The notes beneath the pieces are model-generated. The model made no database searches. It was not told where the DNA came from and saw nothing but the letters and a program-made list of their open reading frames with translations. A DNA stretch of 64,000 nt from Natrinema sp031626495 (GTDB lineage: Archaea > Halobacteriota > Halobacteria > Halobacteriales > Natrialbaceae), in contig NZ_JAMQOJ010000003.1 of assembly GCF_031626495.1 (NCBI RefSeq), forward strand, positions 1 through 64,000. The letters are read 5' to 3'. Both the position numbers and the translations under genes were made by a program. This document shows, in pieces, positions 1-7,620 of the stretch (positions are counted from its first letter, which is position 1; each line of letters begins with the position of its first letter).

Positions 1-2
1 CA

Positions 3-119
3 TGGGTGGGCAGTCGAGCGAGCGCCAGAGAATGGATTGAACAATTCGTACACTACTATAACACGCAGCGACCACACCAATCATTCAACGGACAGACACC
101 AGCGGAGGTTCTAAACTAG
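3..119 (+). mobile_element. C-terminal end of an integrase-type (DDE) transposase, cut by the window edge
   Basis: The frame is open from the left edge to a TAG at 117-119. It reads as the end of an rve/DDE transposase: a short helix followed by the residues YYNTQRPHQSFNGQTPAEVL, the typical tail of IS3/IS481-like integrase cores (asparagine, RPH, then G-x-TPAE). Only about 38 residues are present, so the family cannot be fixed and the catalytic residues lie outside the window. The following 187 bases (120-306) hold no gene and probably include the right end of the element and the promoter of the next gene. I could not define the terminal inverted repeat because its partner is missing. Confidence 0.8.
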
Positions 120-306
120 ACAGTACCTGACGAAGTATTTCGTTGGTTTTCTGGCTGATCGTTTGGGGAAGTACGGTATTACGTCCGATATCTTGAAGGT
201 AACAGAATATTTATGACGGCTTCAGCCAACTGGTAATCGTGCTCTGCTGAAGTCGATCCGCGCCGATGCGTCGCTGGCCGTCGCGTAAGCCGAGTACAGA
301 GCACCA

Positions 307-660
307 ATGAAGACAGACATCTCAGACGTCAACACCGTCGAAACCGATGCCACGCTCCCGACGAACACGGTATTCGAGCTCTTGCTCGAGGAGCAGCGTC
401 GGTACGCGCTGTATTACCTGTCACGGAAAGTGGGAGCAGTGAGCGTCGAGGACCTCGTCGATCGGATCGCCGACCGCGAGGGAGAGCGAACTCGCGAGCG
501 CATCGAACAGCTCACCGTCGAGTTCCACCACAATCACCTCCGAAAGCTCGTCGACTCGAAGGTGCTGCGGTACGACGCGGACGCGGGAACCGTCGAGCGC
601 CGGGCCGCGGCTCGCTCGCTCGATCCCTACCTCGAGCTCGCGTTCGTCACCGACCTGTAG
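307..660 (+). CDS. DUF7344 winged-helix protein
   Basis: A 117-residue soluble protein. Residues about 20-100 match the haloarchaeal DUF7344 pattern: a start like FELLLEEQRRYALYYL, then an EDLVDRIA helix, then a HHNHLRKLVDSKVLRYD segment. The fold is expected to be a winged helix related to ArsR/MarR-type DNA-binding domains. Such proteins are common and abundant in haloarchaea and are often found near mobile elements; here the gene directly follows a transposase end. Target and ligand are unknown. A transcription-regulatory role is inferred from the fold only. Confidence 0.75.
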   Translation: MKTDISDVNTVETDATLPTNTVFELLLEEQRRYALYYLSRKVGAVSVEDLVDRIADREGERTRERIEQLTVEFHHNHLRKLVDSKVLRYDADAGTVERRAAARSLDPYLELAFVTDL

Positions 661-686
661 GCGAACCCGGTCGCTCGAGTCGGCTG

Positions 687-1391
687 CTACGCTCGACTCC
701 CGGCCGCTTCGCACTTTTTGACGCGGATCGCTAGCGCGAGAAACAGTGCCAGGAGGACGAAAGTGACTTCGCCCGCGGCGATTACGCCCAGCGCGTCGGC
801 CTCGAGGAACATCGCCGTGCTTCGGTCGACGGGGATGATCGTGTGATGTGGTTCCCCGACGATCGGAACGAAGTAGTCGACGATCAGGTTGCTCCAGTAC
901 CAGACGGCGGCGACCGCCACCGCCCAGACCGGGAAGTCGGAGATCCGATGGAGGACGAACGCCTGGACGACCATCGCGAGGTGGCTCCAGAAGAGGAAGT
1001 GGTACATCCAGACGGGGAGGTACGCGTAGGCGTCGGCGAAGGCGAGCAGCGTGTACGGCGTCCACAGCCCCAGCACGACGTTGCCGAAAAACGCCAGCGC
1101 GGTCAGCCACGGCTGTTCGCGACCCAGCTTCCAGGCGCCGATCGCCAGCGCGACGAACAGCGTCGCGAGCGGGCTGTCGGGCACCCAGGGCCACATCGCG
1201 GCGGGCGTCAGTGCGAACTGTCCCGAGTAGTACCAGAAGCCGAAGGCCGTCCCGGCGAGGTTGATCGCCACGACGAGCCACGCGAAGCGTAATCCGAGGT
1301 TCTCGAGCGTGCGCGGTACGGGCGCGAGATACGCCGGAAGCGACTCGCCGTCCCCGCGTTCGCGGTCCGCCAGCTGAGTCGACGCGGTCAT
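687..1391 (-). CDS. DUF1405 family integral membrane protein
   Basis: About 234 residues with five to seven hydrophobic segments separated by short loops. The C-terminus (IRVKKCEAAGSRA) is short and basic. The pattern, with WYYSGQF near the first loop, a WTPYTLLAFADAY segment and VWMYHFLFWSHLAM, matches the DUF1405 membrane family found in haloarchaea and some Bacillota. I chose the internal ATG at 1391 (MTASTQLADRER) because an upstream ATG at 1439 adds an Arg-rich, poorly conserved-looking stretch. The function of the family is unknown. The gene is divergent from the acetoacetate-decarboxylase-like gene about 100 bp away, so they may share an upstream region. Confidence 0.75.
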   Translation of the reverse strand: MTASTQLADRERGDGESLPAYLAPVPRTLENLGLRFAWLVVAINLAGTAFGFWYYSGQFALTPAAMWPWVPDSPLATLFVALAIGAWKLGREQPWLTALAFFGNVVLGLWTPYTLLAFADAYAYLPVWMYHFLFWSHLAMVVQAFVLHRISDFPVWAVAVAAVWYWSNLIVDYFVPIVGEPHHTIIPVDRSTAMFLEADALGVIAAGEVTFVLLALFLALAIRVKKCEAAGSRA

Positions 1392-1489
1392 CGTCCGGCG
1401 CGACGGCCGGAACCCGCAAAACAGTAGCGGTCTCGACACCTGGGCCGCGAACCCGTATCACTACGTCGATCCCCGTCGTACCGTCGGCT

Positions 1490-2275
1490 ATGACTACCGT
1501 CGAACCGACGCGCCGACGGCTCTCGACCGGCCACGAGGTCGAACTGCCGCTCGAACTCGCCTTCGCGATGGGCGGCGTCACCGTCCCTGCCCGTCGCGGT
1601 CGCCTCGAAGCGATCCTGCCGGACGGCCTCTCGTCGCTCGCGATCGCACCCGGCGTCGGCTGCGTCGCTCTCGTCGGAATCCAGTATCACCGCGTCGGCG
1701 GCGGGTCGACTCGGGCCGGGGCCGCCGACGAGGAGCGTGAGCGCGAACCCGGGCTCGAGCCCTACGACGAGTTCGCCGTCATCGTACCAGCGGTCCACGG
1801 GGGCCGAACCGATCTGCCCGTCGCGCAGCTTTCGGACGGCGATATCGGCGGCTACGTCCACTGGCTGCCCGTCACGACCGATCCCTCGGTCGCCCTCGGC
1901 CGCGAGCTCTGGGGATATCCCAAGGAACGGGCCGATATCACGGTGACCGACGGACCGAACGGGATCCGCGCCGTCGTCGTCGGCGGTCGCTACGGCGAGC
2001 GCGAGGGGGCCCGGCTCGAGGTCGCCCGTCCCCGCTCCGACCCTCGCCGGCGCGACTGGACGATGGCGAGCTACACGACGGTCGACGGCGACCTCCTGCG
2101 GACGCCGGTGCGGATCGAGGGCGAAATTGCGCTCGGGCTCGGTGTCGCCGGGACGCGCCTCGAGATCGCGCCGTCCCTGCGACGGGAGCTCGGACTCTGG
2201 CAGCGGCCGCTGACCCGGCTGTACGGTTCTCGCGTCCGGGCGCGCCTGTTCGAGGGCGAGCAGATACGCGGGTGA
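1490..2275 (+). CDS. Acetoacetate decarboxylase-like (ADC superfamily) protein
   Basis: A 261-residue soluble protein. The segment GRELWGYPKERADI at about 137-150 corresponds to the E-x-W-G-x-P-K-K signature of the acetoacetate decarboxylase fold, and Lys145 sits where the Schiff-base lysine of the Clostridium enzyme lies. The N-terminal part (LPDGLSSLAIAPGVGCVALVG) also fits the family. Several haloarchaeal members are annotated only as ADC-family proteins, and not all of them decarboxylate acetoacetate. No CoA-transferase or ketone pathway gene is adjacent, so the substrate is open. Confidence 0.75.
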   Translation: MTTVEPTRRRLSTGHEVELPLELAFAMGGVTVPARRGRLEAILPDGLSSLAIAPGVGCVALVGIQYHRVGGGSTRAGAADEEREREPGLEPYDEFAVIVPAVHGGRTDLPVAQLSDGDIGGYVHWLPVTTDPSVALGRELWGYPKERADITVTDGPNGIRAVVVGGRYGEREGARLEVARPRSDPRRRDWTMASYTTVDGDLLRTPVRIEGEIALGLGVAGTRLEIAPSLRRELGLWQRPLTRLYGSRVRARLFEGEQIRG

Positions 2276-2393
2276 TCGACGGTCCAGTCCGGCTGCCGGA
2301 GCGGCCGACGAGCGCTGCCGAACGATTCCGGCTCCCGCGGTTGAATCGTCCCCAAAGAACACGCGTAAGTACGGCCGCTCCTAACCGCGGAGT

Positions 2394-3302
2394 ATGACGG
2401 AAGACACCGATCTCGAGGAACTGCGACGCGGGACCGATCTCGTCAAGCGCGGGTTCGCCCGGATGCAGAAAGGCGGCGTCATCATGGACGTCGTCGACCC
2501 CGAACAGGCCCGCATCGCCGAGGAAGCCGGCGCAGTCGCGGTGATGGCGCTCGAGGCCGTCCCCGCGGACATCCGCAAGCGCGGCGGCGTCGCCCGGATG
2601 GCCGACCCCGCCGACGTCGCGGAGATCGTCGAGTCGGTTTCGATCCCCGTGATGGGCAAATCCCGAATCGGCCACACGAAGGAGGCCCAGATCTTAGAGG
2701 CCGTCGGCGTCGACATGATCGACGAGTCCGAAGTGCTGACGCCTGCCGACGACGCCTACCACATCGACAAGCGCGACTTCACCGCGCCGTTCGTCTGCGG
2801 CGCGCGCGACCTCGGCGAGGCCCTGCGCCGGATCGACGAGGGCGCGGCGATGATCCGGACCAAAGGCGAGGCCGGCACCGGCGACGTCAACCAGGCCGTC
2901 CACCACCAGCGCACCATCAAGGGCGCGATCCGCAAGCTCGAGGGCATGAGCCACGAGGAACGAGAGGCCTACGCTCGCGAGATCGAAGCGCCCGCGGATC
3001 TCGTCCACGAGACCGCCGAGATGGGCCGTCTTCCGGTCGTCAACTTCGCGGCGGGCGGGATCGCCACCCCCGCAGACGCCGCGCTCATGATGCACCACGA
3101 GTGCGACGGCATCTTCGTCGGCAGCGGCATCTTCGGCGCGGAGAACCCGCCCGAGATGGCCGAAGCGATCGTCGAGGCGACGAACAACTGGGACGACCCC
3201 GAGACGCTGGCGGAGATCTCGAAGAACCTCGGCAAGAGCATGAAAGGCGACGCGAACGTCGACCTGCCGGAAGAAGAGAAGCTGCAGGGTCGGGGCGTCT
3301 GA
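2394..3302 (+). CDS. pdxS: Pyridoxal 5'-phosphate synthase, lyase subunit PdxS
   Basis: This is the synthase subunit of the DXP-independent vitamin B6 pathway. It condenses a pentose phosphate, a triose phosphate and ammonia to PLP; the ammonia comes from the glutaminase PdxT. The 302-residue length is normal. Visible family signatures are ARMQKGGVIMDVVDPEQARI near 22-41, VMGKSRIGHTKEAQIL (Lys89, the expected sugar Schiff-base lysine) and MIRTKGEAGTG (Lys157, the second catalytic lysine). GGIATPADAALMMHHECDGI and FVGSGIF near the C-terminus bind phosphate in this TIM-barrel family. pdxT is not adjacent and must be elsewhere in the genome. Confidence 0.97.
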   Translation: MTEDTDLEELRRGTDLVKRGFARMQKGGVIMDVVDPEQARIAEEAGAVAVMALEAVPADIRKRGGVARMADPADVAEIVESVSIPVMGKSRIGHTKEAQILEAVGVDMIDESEVLTPADDAYHIDKRDFTAPFVCGARDLGEALRRIDEGAAMIRTKGEAGTGDVNQAVHHQRTIKGAIRKLEGMSHEEREAYAREIEAPADLVHETAEMGRLPVVNFAAGGIATPADAALMMHHECDGIFVGSGIFGAENPPEMAEAIVEATNNWDDPETLAEISKNLGKSMKGDANVDLPEEEKLQGRGV

Positions 3303-3396
3303 CTGACGTCGAGGCCCGTTTCCGAACACTAGCATTTCTAACGGACGACCGATCGGCAAGCACGCTCGTTATCTCCGGCTACAGCGTACCGATCAC

Positions 3397-4161
3397 ATGA
3401 CTCAGACGACGTCTCAGACCGGCTCCGAGCGGCTCGCCAATGGACTCACGGCGGGAATCGAGCGCTCGCTCGAAGAGCCCGCGGCCGACGGATCGAAGGC
3501 GGCAGCGGAACTCATAGATGTCGTCGGGGAGATCGACGACCTCCTCGAGACGATCGATTTCGAGCGGCTGCCGGACGCTATCGACGCGTCGGCCCTGCCG
3601 GATCTCATCGAATCGGACCGAATTCCGGACGCGATCCGCGAACGGAATCCGGACCTGGCCCTCGATTTCGGATCGATCCGACGCGTTATCGTTCTCCGAG
3701 AGCTCTGGAACGCCGTCGATCTCGTCGGTTTCCAGCGGGAACTGCGCCACCTCAAGCGCGAACTCGAGGACGTCGTCGGCCCTGACGCGTTCGGATCGTC
3801 CGGTGACTCCGAGGCGGCAGCCGAAATCAGGAACTTCGTCGCCGAAGTGAAACCGGACGCGACGAACGCTGCGCTTCAGCAGGAGGCCAAAAAAGGCGCT
3901 AAAACGGCCCGCAAAGGAGTCATCGACGGTCATTCGAAATTCGAGGAGCTGTACGAGTCGACGCAGCGCGGCTCTGGCTACGCCGGTCGGCGGCCGGTTT
4001 CGAAGAACCCGACTGCGGTCTCGTCGGTGCCGTACGGTCCGCTCCCGGCCGGCGTCTCCACGAGGGTCTCGACGGTGCCGGCGAACGTTCGACACGCGAA
4101 GGTCGATGCGCTCCCGCGGATCTACGGTCGGCGCTGGCGGAGCGTCGCGGACCGGCCGTAA
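3397..4161 (+). CDS. Unrecognised 254-residue hydrophilic protein
   Basis: I do not recognise a named family. The protein has no signal peptide and no membrane segment. Residues about 25-135 are acidic and amphipathic, with regularly spaced hydrophobic residues (ELIDVVGEIDDLLETIDFER, later FQRELRHLKRELEDVV) that suggest helices and a possible coiled coil. A basic patch (EEAKKGAKTARKG) follows near 160-172, and the last 60 residues are rich in Pro, Val and Arg. It lies 94 bp after pdxS on the same strand, but the gap argues against tight coupling. Composition and codon use fit the host. Confidence 0.65.
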   Translation: MTQTTSQTGSERLANGLTAGIERSLEEPAADGSKAAAELIDVVGEIDDLLETIDFERLPDAIDASALPDLIESDRIPDAIRERNPDLALDFGSIRRVIVLRELWNAVDLVGFQRELRHLKRELEDVVGPDAFGSSGDSEAAAEIRNFVAEVKPDATNAALQQEAKKGAKTARKGVIDGHSKFEELYESTQRGSGYAGRRPVSKNPTAVSSVPYGPLPAGVSTRVSTVPANVRHAKVDALPRIYGRRWRSVADRP

Positions 4162-4194
4162 CACTGGGCCGTCAGTCGAGACTCGGCTCGAGGC

Positions 4195-5715
4195 TCAATC
4201 GTCGATCGACAGTTCGTATGCGGTTACGTCGAAGTAGCGGAGATGCAACCCGGACTCTGAAGCGACGTCGGCGGCGGCAATCCGATCGTCGTACGCGATC
4301 ACGCCGGGCCTGATGTTGCCGACGTCGACGTGATCGGCGACGATGCTTCCCTCGATCGTGGGTGTCCCCTGGACGGAGGCGTTCGAATCCGGCGCGTAGA
4401 CCAGCGCGGCGAGCGTCGGTTCGCCGGTCGCGGTCGTCACTGTTCCGGTGGCCGAGACGAGCAACTGCGTCTGCCCCGGGTTCGACACGTTCCCGATTAC
4501 GGCGTCCCCGCGCGCCGAGACGGGACCGTCGACGGCGATCGTCAGGTCGTTCTCGCCCTCGACGCGGAGTTCATCTTCGTAGTTCGGATCGCCGATGGAG
4601 TTGCGGACGACGACCTCGATGTCTCCGTCCGACGTGTCGAACGTGTGTGCGTCGTCGATCGTGTCGACGCAGTAGCGACCGGGCTCGGTTATCTCGCGGT
4701 CGAGATCGTCGAATCCCACCTCCTCGCATCCCTCGACGAGCGCGTCGACGTACGCGTCGGCCGACGGATAGTCGTAGCCCGTCTCGAATACGCTTCCATC
4801 GACCCGCTCCTCGTCGACGGAGTCCGCTCTCACGTCCCCGTCGATCCGCGGCGCGTTCCGATGGATGTCGACCTCGTGGGCGGCGATGGCGCTGTCGACG
4901 GTGCCGATCGCGGGTGGAACGAGCAGCTCGAATCGCATGCGATCGGCTCGCCCCGCCGAACATCGTTCGGTGACGCGTCCGGGGACCGTCGCTTCGATCT
5001 CTCGCTCCCAGCCGTCGCAGTACGCGCTCTCGATTTCGATTCGAACGACGCCGGCACCACCCCCCACGGACCGATTGCGCCTGCGGAGATCGACGTGGGC
5101 CGGCGACCCGGACTGGCGAACGACGCCGTCGACGCCGTCACCTCCGCTTCGCGCGTCGGTCAACCGAACGATGGGAAACGTCAGCGTCTCGTCCCGATAC
5201 ACGAGTGGTGGCGAGGAGACGGAAACGGTTCCGGTTTCATCGGATCGCCACAGTCCGCCGCCCTGCGACGCGATTTCGATGTCCCCGTTTGTGTACCGGA
5301 GCGCACCGAGCGATTCGTCGTACAGGACCTCTGACCCCGAGGCGGTTTCGCGGACGATCCGCACGCGGCCGGCGTCCTCCCGCGTCTCGATCGTCCCGTC
5401 ACCGACCGCGTCGATCGAGACGGGGACTCGATCGCCGCCGGCCACGGTCGCGGTGTGGGTTGCGTGCGTGAACTCGAGCATCGATTGCTCGGCGTGTTCG
5501 GTCTCGATCGCCGTCTGCTGAGCGTCGAGACTGTCCGTACCGAAAACGACGATTCCGACGCTCGCAACGGTAACGGCACCGATAAGCAGAACGAATCCGA
5601 GTACGTGAGCCTGTCCTCGGATGCCGGACCTCCCCTTCCGCAGCGCCGAATCGATCTCCTGTGAACCGTCGGTTCCCCTCTCCTCGCCTCGACCGCGTCG
5701 ACGTGTCTCCCCCAT
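4195..5715 (-). CDS. Large secreted pilin-like protein with archaeal type III signal sequence
   Basis: A 506-residue protein. Residues 1-33 are charged and lack a Tat or Sec pattern. At about 34-60 there is a single hydrophobic segment preceded by RSGIRGQAHVLG, which looks like a type IV prepilin/archaellin signal cut by PibD after the glycine before GQAHVLGF or RGQ, with the hydrophobic stretch staying on the mature protein. The rest is extracellular, Thr/Ser/Asp-rich and predicted to be beta-rich, with repeated 'GDAVIGNV' and 'GTVTTATGEPT'-like turns near 400-450 that suggest a right-handed beta-helix or adhesin-like fold. It resembles haloarchaeal DUF7289-type proteins. No pilus ATPase or membrane platform gene is nearby. 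A TATA-like box lies near 5749-5755. Confidence 0.65.
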   Translation of the reverse strand: MGETRRRGRGEERGTDGSQEIDSALRKGRSGIRGQAHVLGFVLLIGAVTVASVGIVVFGTDSLDAQQTAIETEHAEQSMLEFTHATHTATVAGGDRVPVSIDAVGDGTIETREDAGRVRIVRETASGSEVLYDESLGALRYTNGDIEIASQGGGLWRSDETGTVSVSSPPLVYRDETLTFPIVRLTDARSGGDGVDGVVRQSGSPAHVDLRRRNRSVGGGAGVVRIEIESAYCDGWEREIEATVPGRVTERCSAGRADRMRFELLVPPAIGTVDSAIAAHEVDIHRNAPRIDGDVRADSVDEERVDGSVFETGYDYPSADAYVDALVEGCEEVGFDDLDREITEPGRYCVDTIDDAHTFDTSDGDIEVVVRNSIGDPNYEDELRVEGENDLTIAVDGPVSARGDAVIGNVSNPGQTQLLVSATGTVTTATGEPTLAALVYAPDSNASVQGTPTIEGSIVADHVDVGNIRPGVIAYDDRIAAADVASESGLHLRYFDVTAYELSIDD

Positions 5716-5856
5716 TCATGAACTAAATCCTGAAACTCATATATGGTTATAAATCGGATACGGACGGTAGCTGCCGTCTACCGATAGGCTAGGAAAATGG
5801 TAACGCGGCTGACTGTCGGAAAACGGACGTGCCGATCAGGGATCGGTCGGCGACCG

Positions 5857-6252
5857 TTACTCGGACAGCCGCTCCCGACACTCGCGCGCGAACGACCGAA
5901 TTCGCGGCGTCGCGTCGGCGGTCAGTAGCACGGCGATGCTCCGTCGGTCGGCGCAGAGAAGGTGGACGACCGAGACGTCGTCGTAAGCGCTGACGACCGT
6001 TCGCGGCGTCGCATCGATCGACGACGCCTCCTCTCGAGCGGCCGCTCGAACCCGCTGCTTCATCTCTTCGCGGACGATCTCGAACTCGTCGCGTCGCACG
6101 TCCGATCGGTGGTAGCGGACGTCCCAGCCGGACTCGCCGTACTCGACGACGCATCGCAGGTCGGCTCCAGCCCGATCTTCGAGACGGTCGACGAGGTCGT
6201 CGCCGTCGTCCCCCTCCAATTGCGCTCGAATCTCCCGATCTGTAACTGACAT
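5857..6252 (-). CDS. Small haloarchaeal protein of unknown function (DUF7522-like)
   Basis: A 131-residue acidic soluble protein with no membrane segment. It has an N-terminal acidic region (GDDGDDLVDRLEDRAGADLR), a central YHRSDVRRDEFEIVREEMKQ segment and a C-terminal beta-alpha-beta pattern (VVHLLCADRRSIAVLLTADA). The order of secondary structure recalls the haloarchaeal DUF7522/roadblock-like small proteins, but I cannot confirm the family from the sequence alone. It stands alone between the pilin-like gene and the thrB pair, all on the minus strand, with gaps of over 80 bp. Confidence 0.6.
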   Translation of the reverse strand: MSVTDREIRAQLEGDDGDDLVDRLEDRAGADLRCVVEYGESGWDVRYHRSDVRRDEFEIVREEMKQRVRAAAREEASSIDATPRTVVSAYDDVSVVHLLCADRRSIAVLLTADATPRIRSFARECRERLSE

Positions 6253-6336
6253 CCCGAGACTAATTCACTGCTTTCGACACGTAGTAACGGCGTTCCTAGA
6301 AGCTCCGATCGAGGGAGTAATACGTTGTTTCTTCCG

Positions 6337-6684
6337 TCACGGTCTGCCTTCGAGCTCCGGCCTCACAGCCGAGACCACTACGAGGACGACGAGATACGCA
6401 CCCAGCGCACCGATCCCTGCCGAGAGGATACTCGAGGGTGCAACGACGATCCCGACGCCGACGATTCCGAACGCAGCCACGAGCGTTCCCGCCTGGACGG
6501 CCGGTCGCTCCCAGTAGTATCGGACGGTCTCGCTGTGGCTGAACGCGACGGCCTCGAAGACGAGCGTTCCGAGGCCGCCGACTGCAACGAACACGCTCGA
6601 CGGCGATGCGTTCGCAACGGCGAGACCGCCGACGAATGCCGCCAGTGTGACGACTGCGAGGACGCCGTCTGTCGTCCGGCTCAT
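6337..6684 (-). CDS. Small membrane protein downstream of thrB
   Basis: A 115-residue protein with four hydrophobic segments: about 8-24, 29-47, 63-82 and 87-107. Short loops such as HSETVRYYWERP separate them. No catalytic motif is visible and I do not recognise a family with a known role. It begins 3 bp after the end of the homoserine kinase gene on the same strand, so the two are very likely co-transcribed. Nothing in it suggests a direct role in threonine synthesis. Confidence 0.65.
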   Translation of the reverse strand: MSRTTDGVLAVVTLAAFVGGLAVANASPSSVFVAVGGLGTLVFEAVAFSHSETVRYYWERPAVQAGTLVAAFGIVGVGIVVAPSSILSAGIGALGAYLVVLVVVSAVRPELEGRP

Positions 6685-6687
6685 CTG

Positions 6688-7566
6688 CTAGCGATAGAGC
6701 CGCGCGCCTTCGCCGACCGCGGTCTGGTAGGCTCGACTCTCGATGCCGGCGGCGTCGAAGGCGTCGACCATCGCCGAGGCGATCGCCCGTCGGTCGCGGC
6801 GGTGACAGACCGCCAGCACGCCGGGGCCGGCACCGCTGACGGTGACGCCGGTCGCGCCCGCCTCGAGTGCGGCCTCGCGAACCCGGTCGTAGCCGTCGAT
6901 GAGCTTGGTCCGTTCGGGCGTGACGATGGCGTCGTTCATCCCCTTCCCGACGAGATCGGGGTCGTTCCGGGTCATACCGACGGTCAGCGTGGCGGCGTTG
7001 CCGACGGTGTCGACGACCTCGTCCATCGCGGCCGATCTGGGGACGACGCCGCGCGCGTCGCGCGTAGAGACGGACGTCTCGGGCAGACAGGCGACGACGG
7101 GGACCGAGGCGTCGACCTGCGTGACGCCGTCGTCGGTGACGATGGTGAAGCCGCCGAGCAGCGATGGAGCGACGTTGTCCGCGTGGGCCTCGCCGGAGAC
7201 GAGCGCCTCGCCCTCGGCGGCGACGGGGACGAGTTCCCTTCGAGTACGACCGCGATCGTAGAGGGCGTTCAGGGCGACGGCCGCTGCGGCCGCGCTGGCG
7301 GCCGACGAGCCGAGCCCCGAGGAGGGCCGGACGCCCTTGTCGATTCGGATACGGGCCGGGGCGTCCAGGGCCTCGGCGACCGCACCGACGGTGTTCTTCT
7401 CGGGGTCTTCCGGAATGTACTCGCTACCAGCACCGGTGACCGTAATCGTCGTCTCCGGGGCGCGTTCGACGCGAATCACGTCGGCGGGCGTCCCGAGAGC
7501 GACGCCGAACACGTCGAAGCCACTCCCGAGGTTCGCACTCGTCGCGGGTGCCCGCACGGTGAGCAT
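6688..7566 (-). CDS. thrB: Homoserine kinase
   Basis: A GHMP-family kinase of about 292 residues. It phosphorylates homoserine with ATP in threonine synthesis, in the cytoplasm. Visible motifs are the N-terminal VRAPATSANLGSGFDVFG, the ATP-binding RPSSGLGSSAASAAAAAVAL loop (Gly/Ser-rich, about residues 78-97) and the C-terminal GVTVSGAGPGVLAVC. I chose the ATG at 7566 (MLTVRAPATSANLG), because the family starts right at this strand and the upstream ATG at 7593 adds only nine residues. Upstream is the chemotaxis transducer gene, 54 bp away on the same strand; downstream is a small membrane protein gene. Confidence 0.95.
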   Translation of the reverse strand: MLTVRAPATSANLGSGFDVFGVALGTPADVIRVERAPETTITVTGAGSEYIPEDPEKNTVGAVAEALDAPARIRIDKGVRPSSGLGSSAASAAAAAVALNALYDRGRTRRELVPVAAEGEALVSGEAHADNVAPSLLGGFTIVTDDGVTQVDASVPVVACLPETSVSTRDARGVVPRSAAMDEVVDTVGNAATLTVGMTRNDPDLVGKGMNDAIVTPERTKLIDGYDRVREAALEAGATGVTVSGAGPGVLAVCHRRDRRAIASAMVDAFDAAGIESRAYQTAVGEGARLYR

Positions 7567-7620
7567 GCCGATTCCTTCCGAGACTGCAGGCAAAAAGGTA
7601 GCGAACGAAGACGGCGGCCG

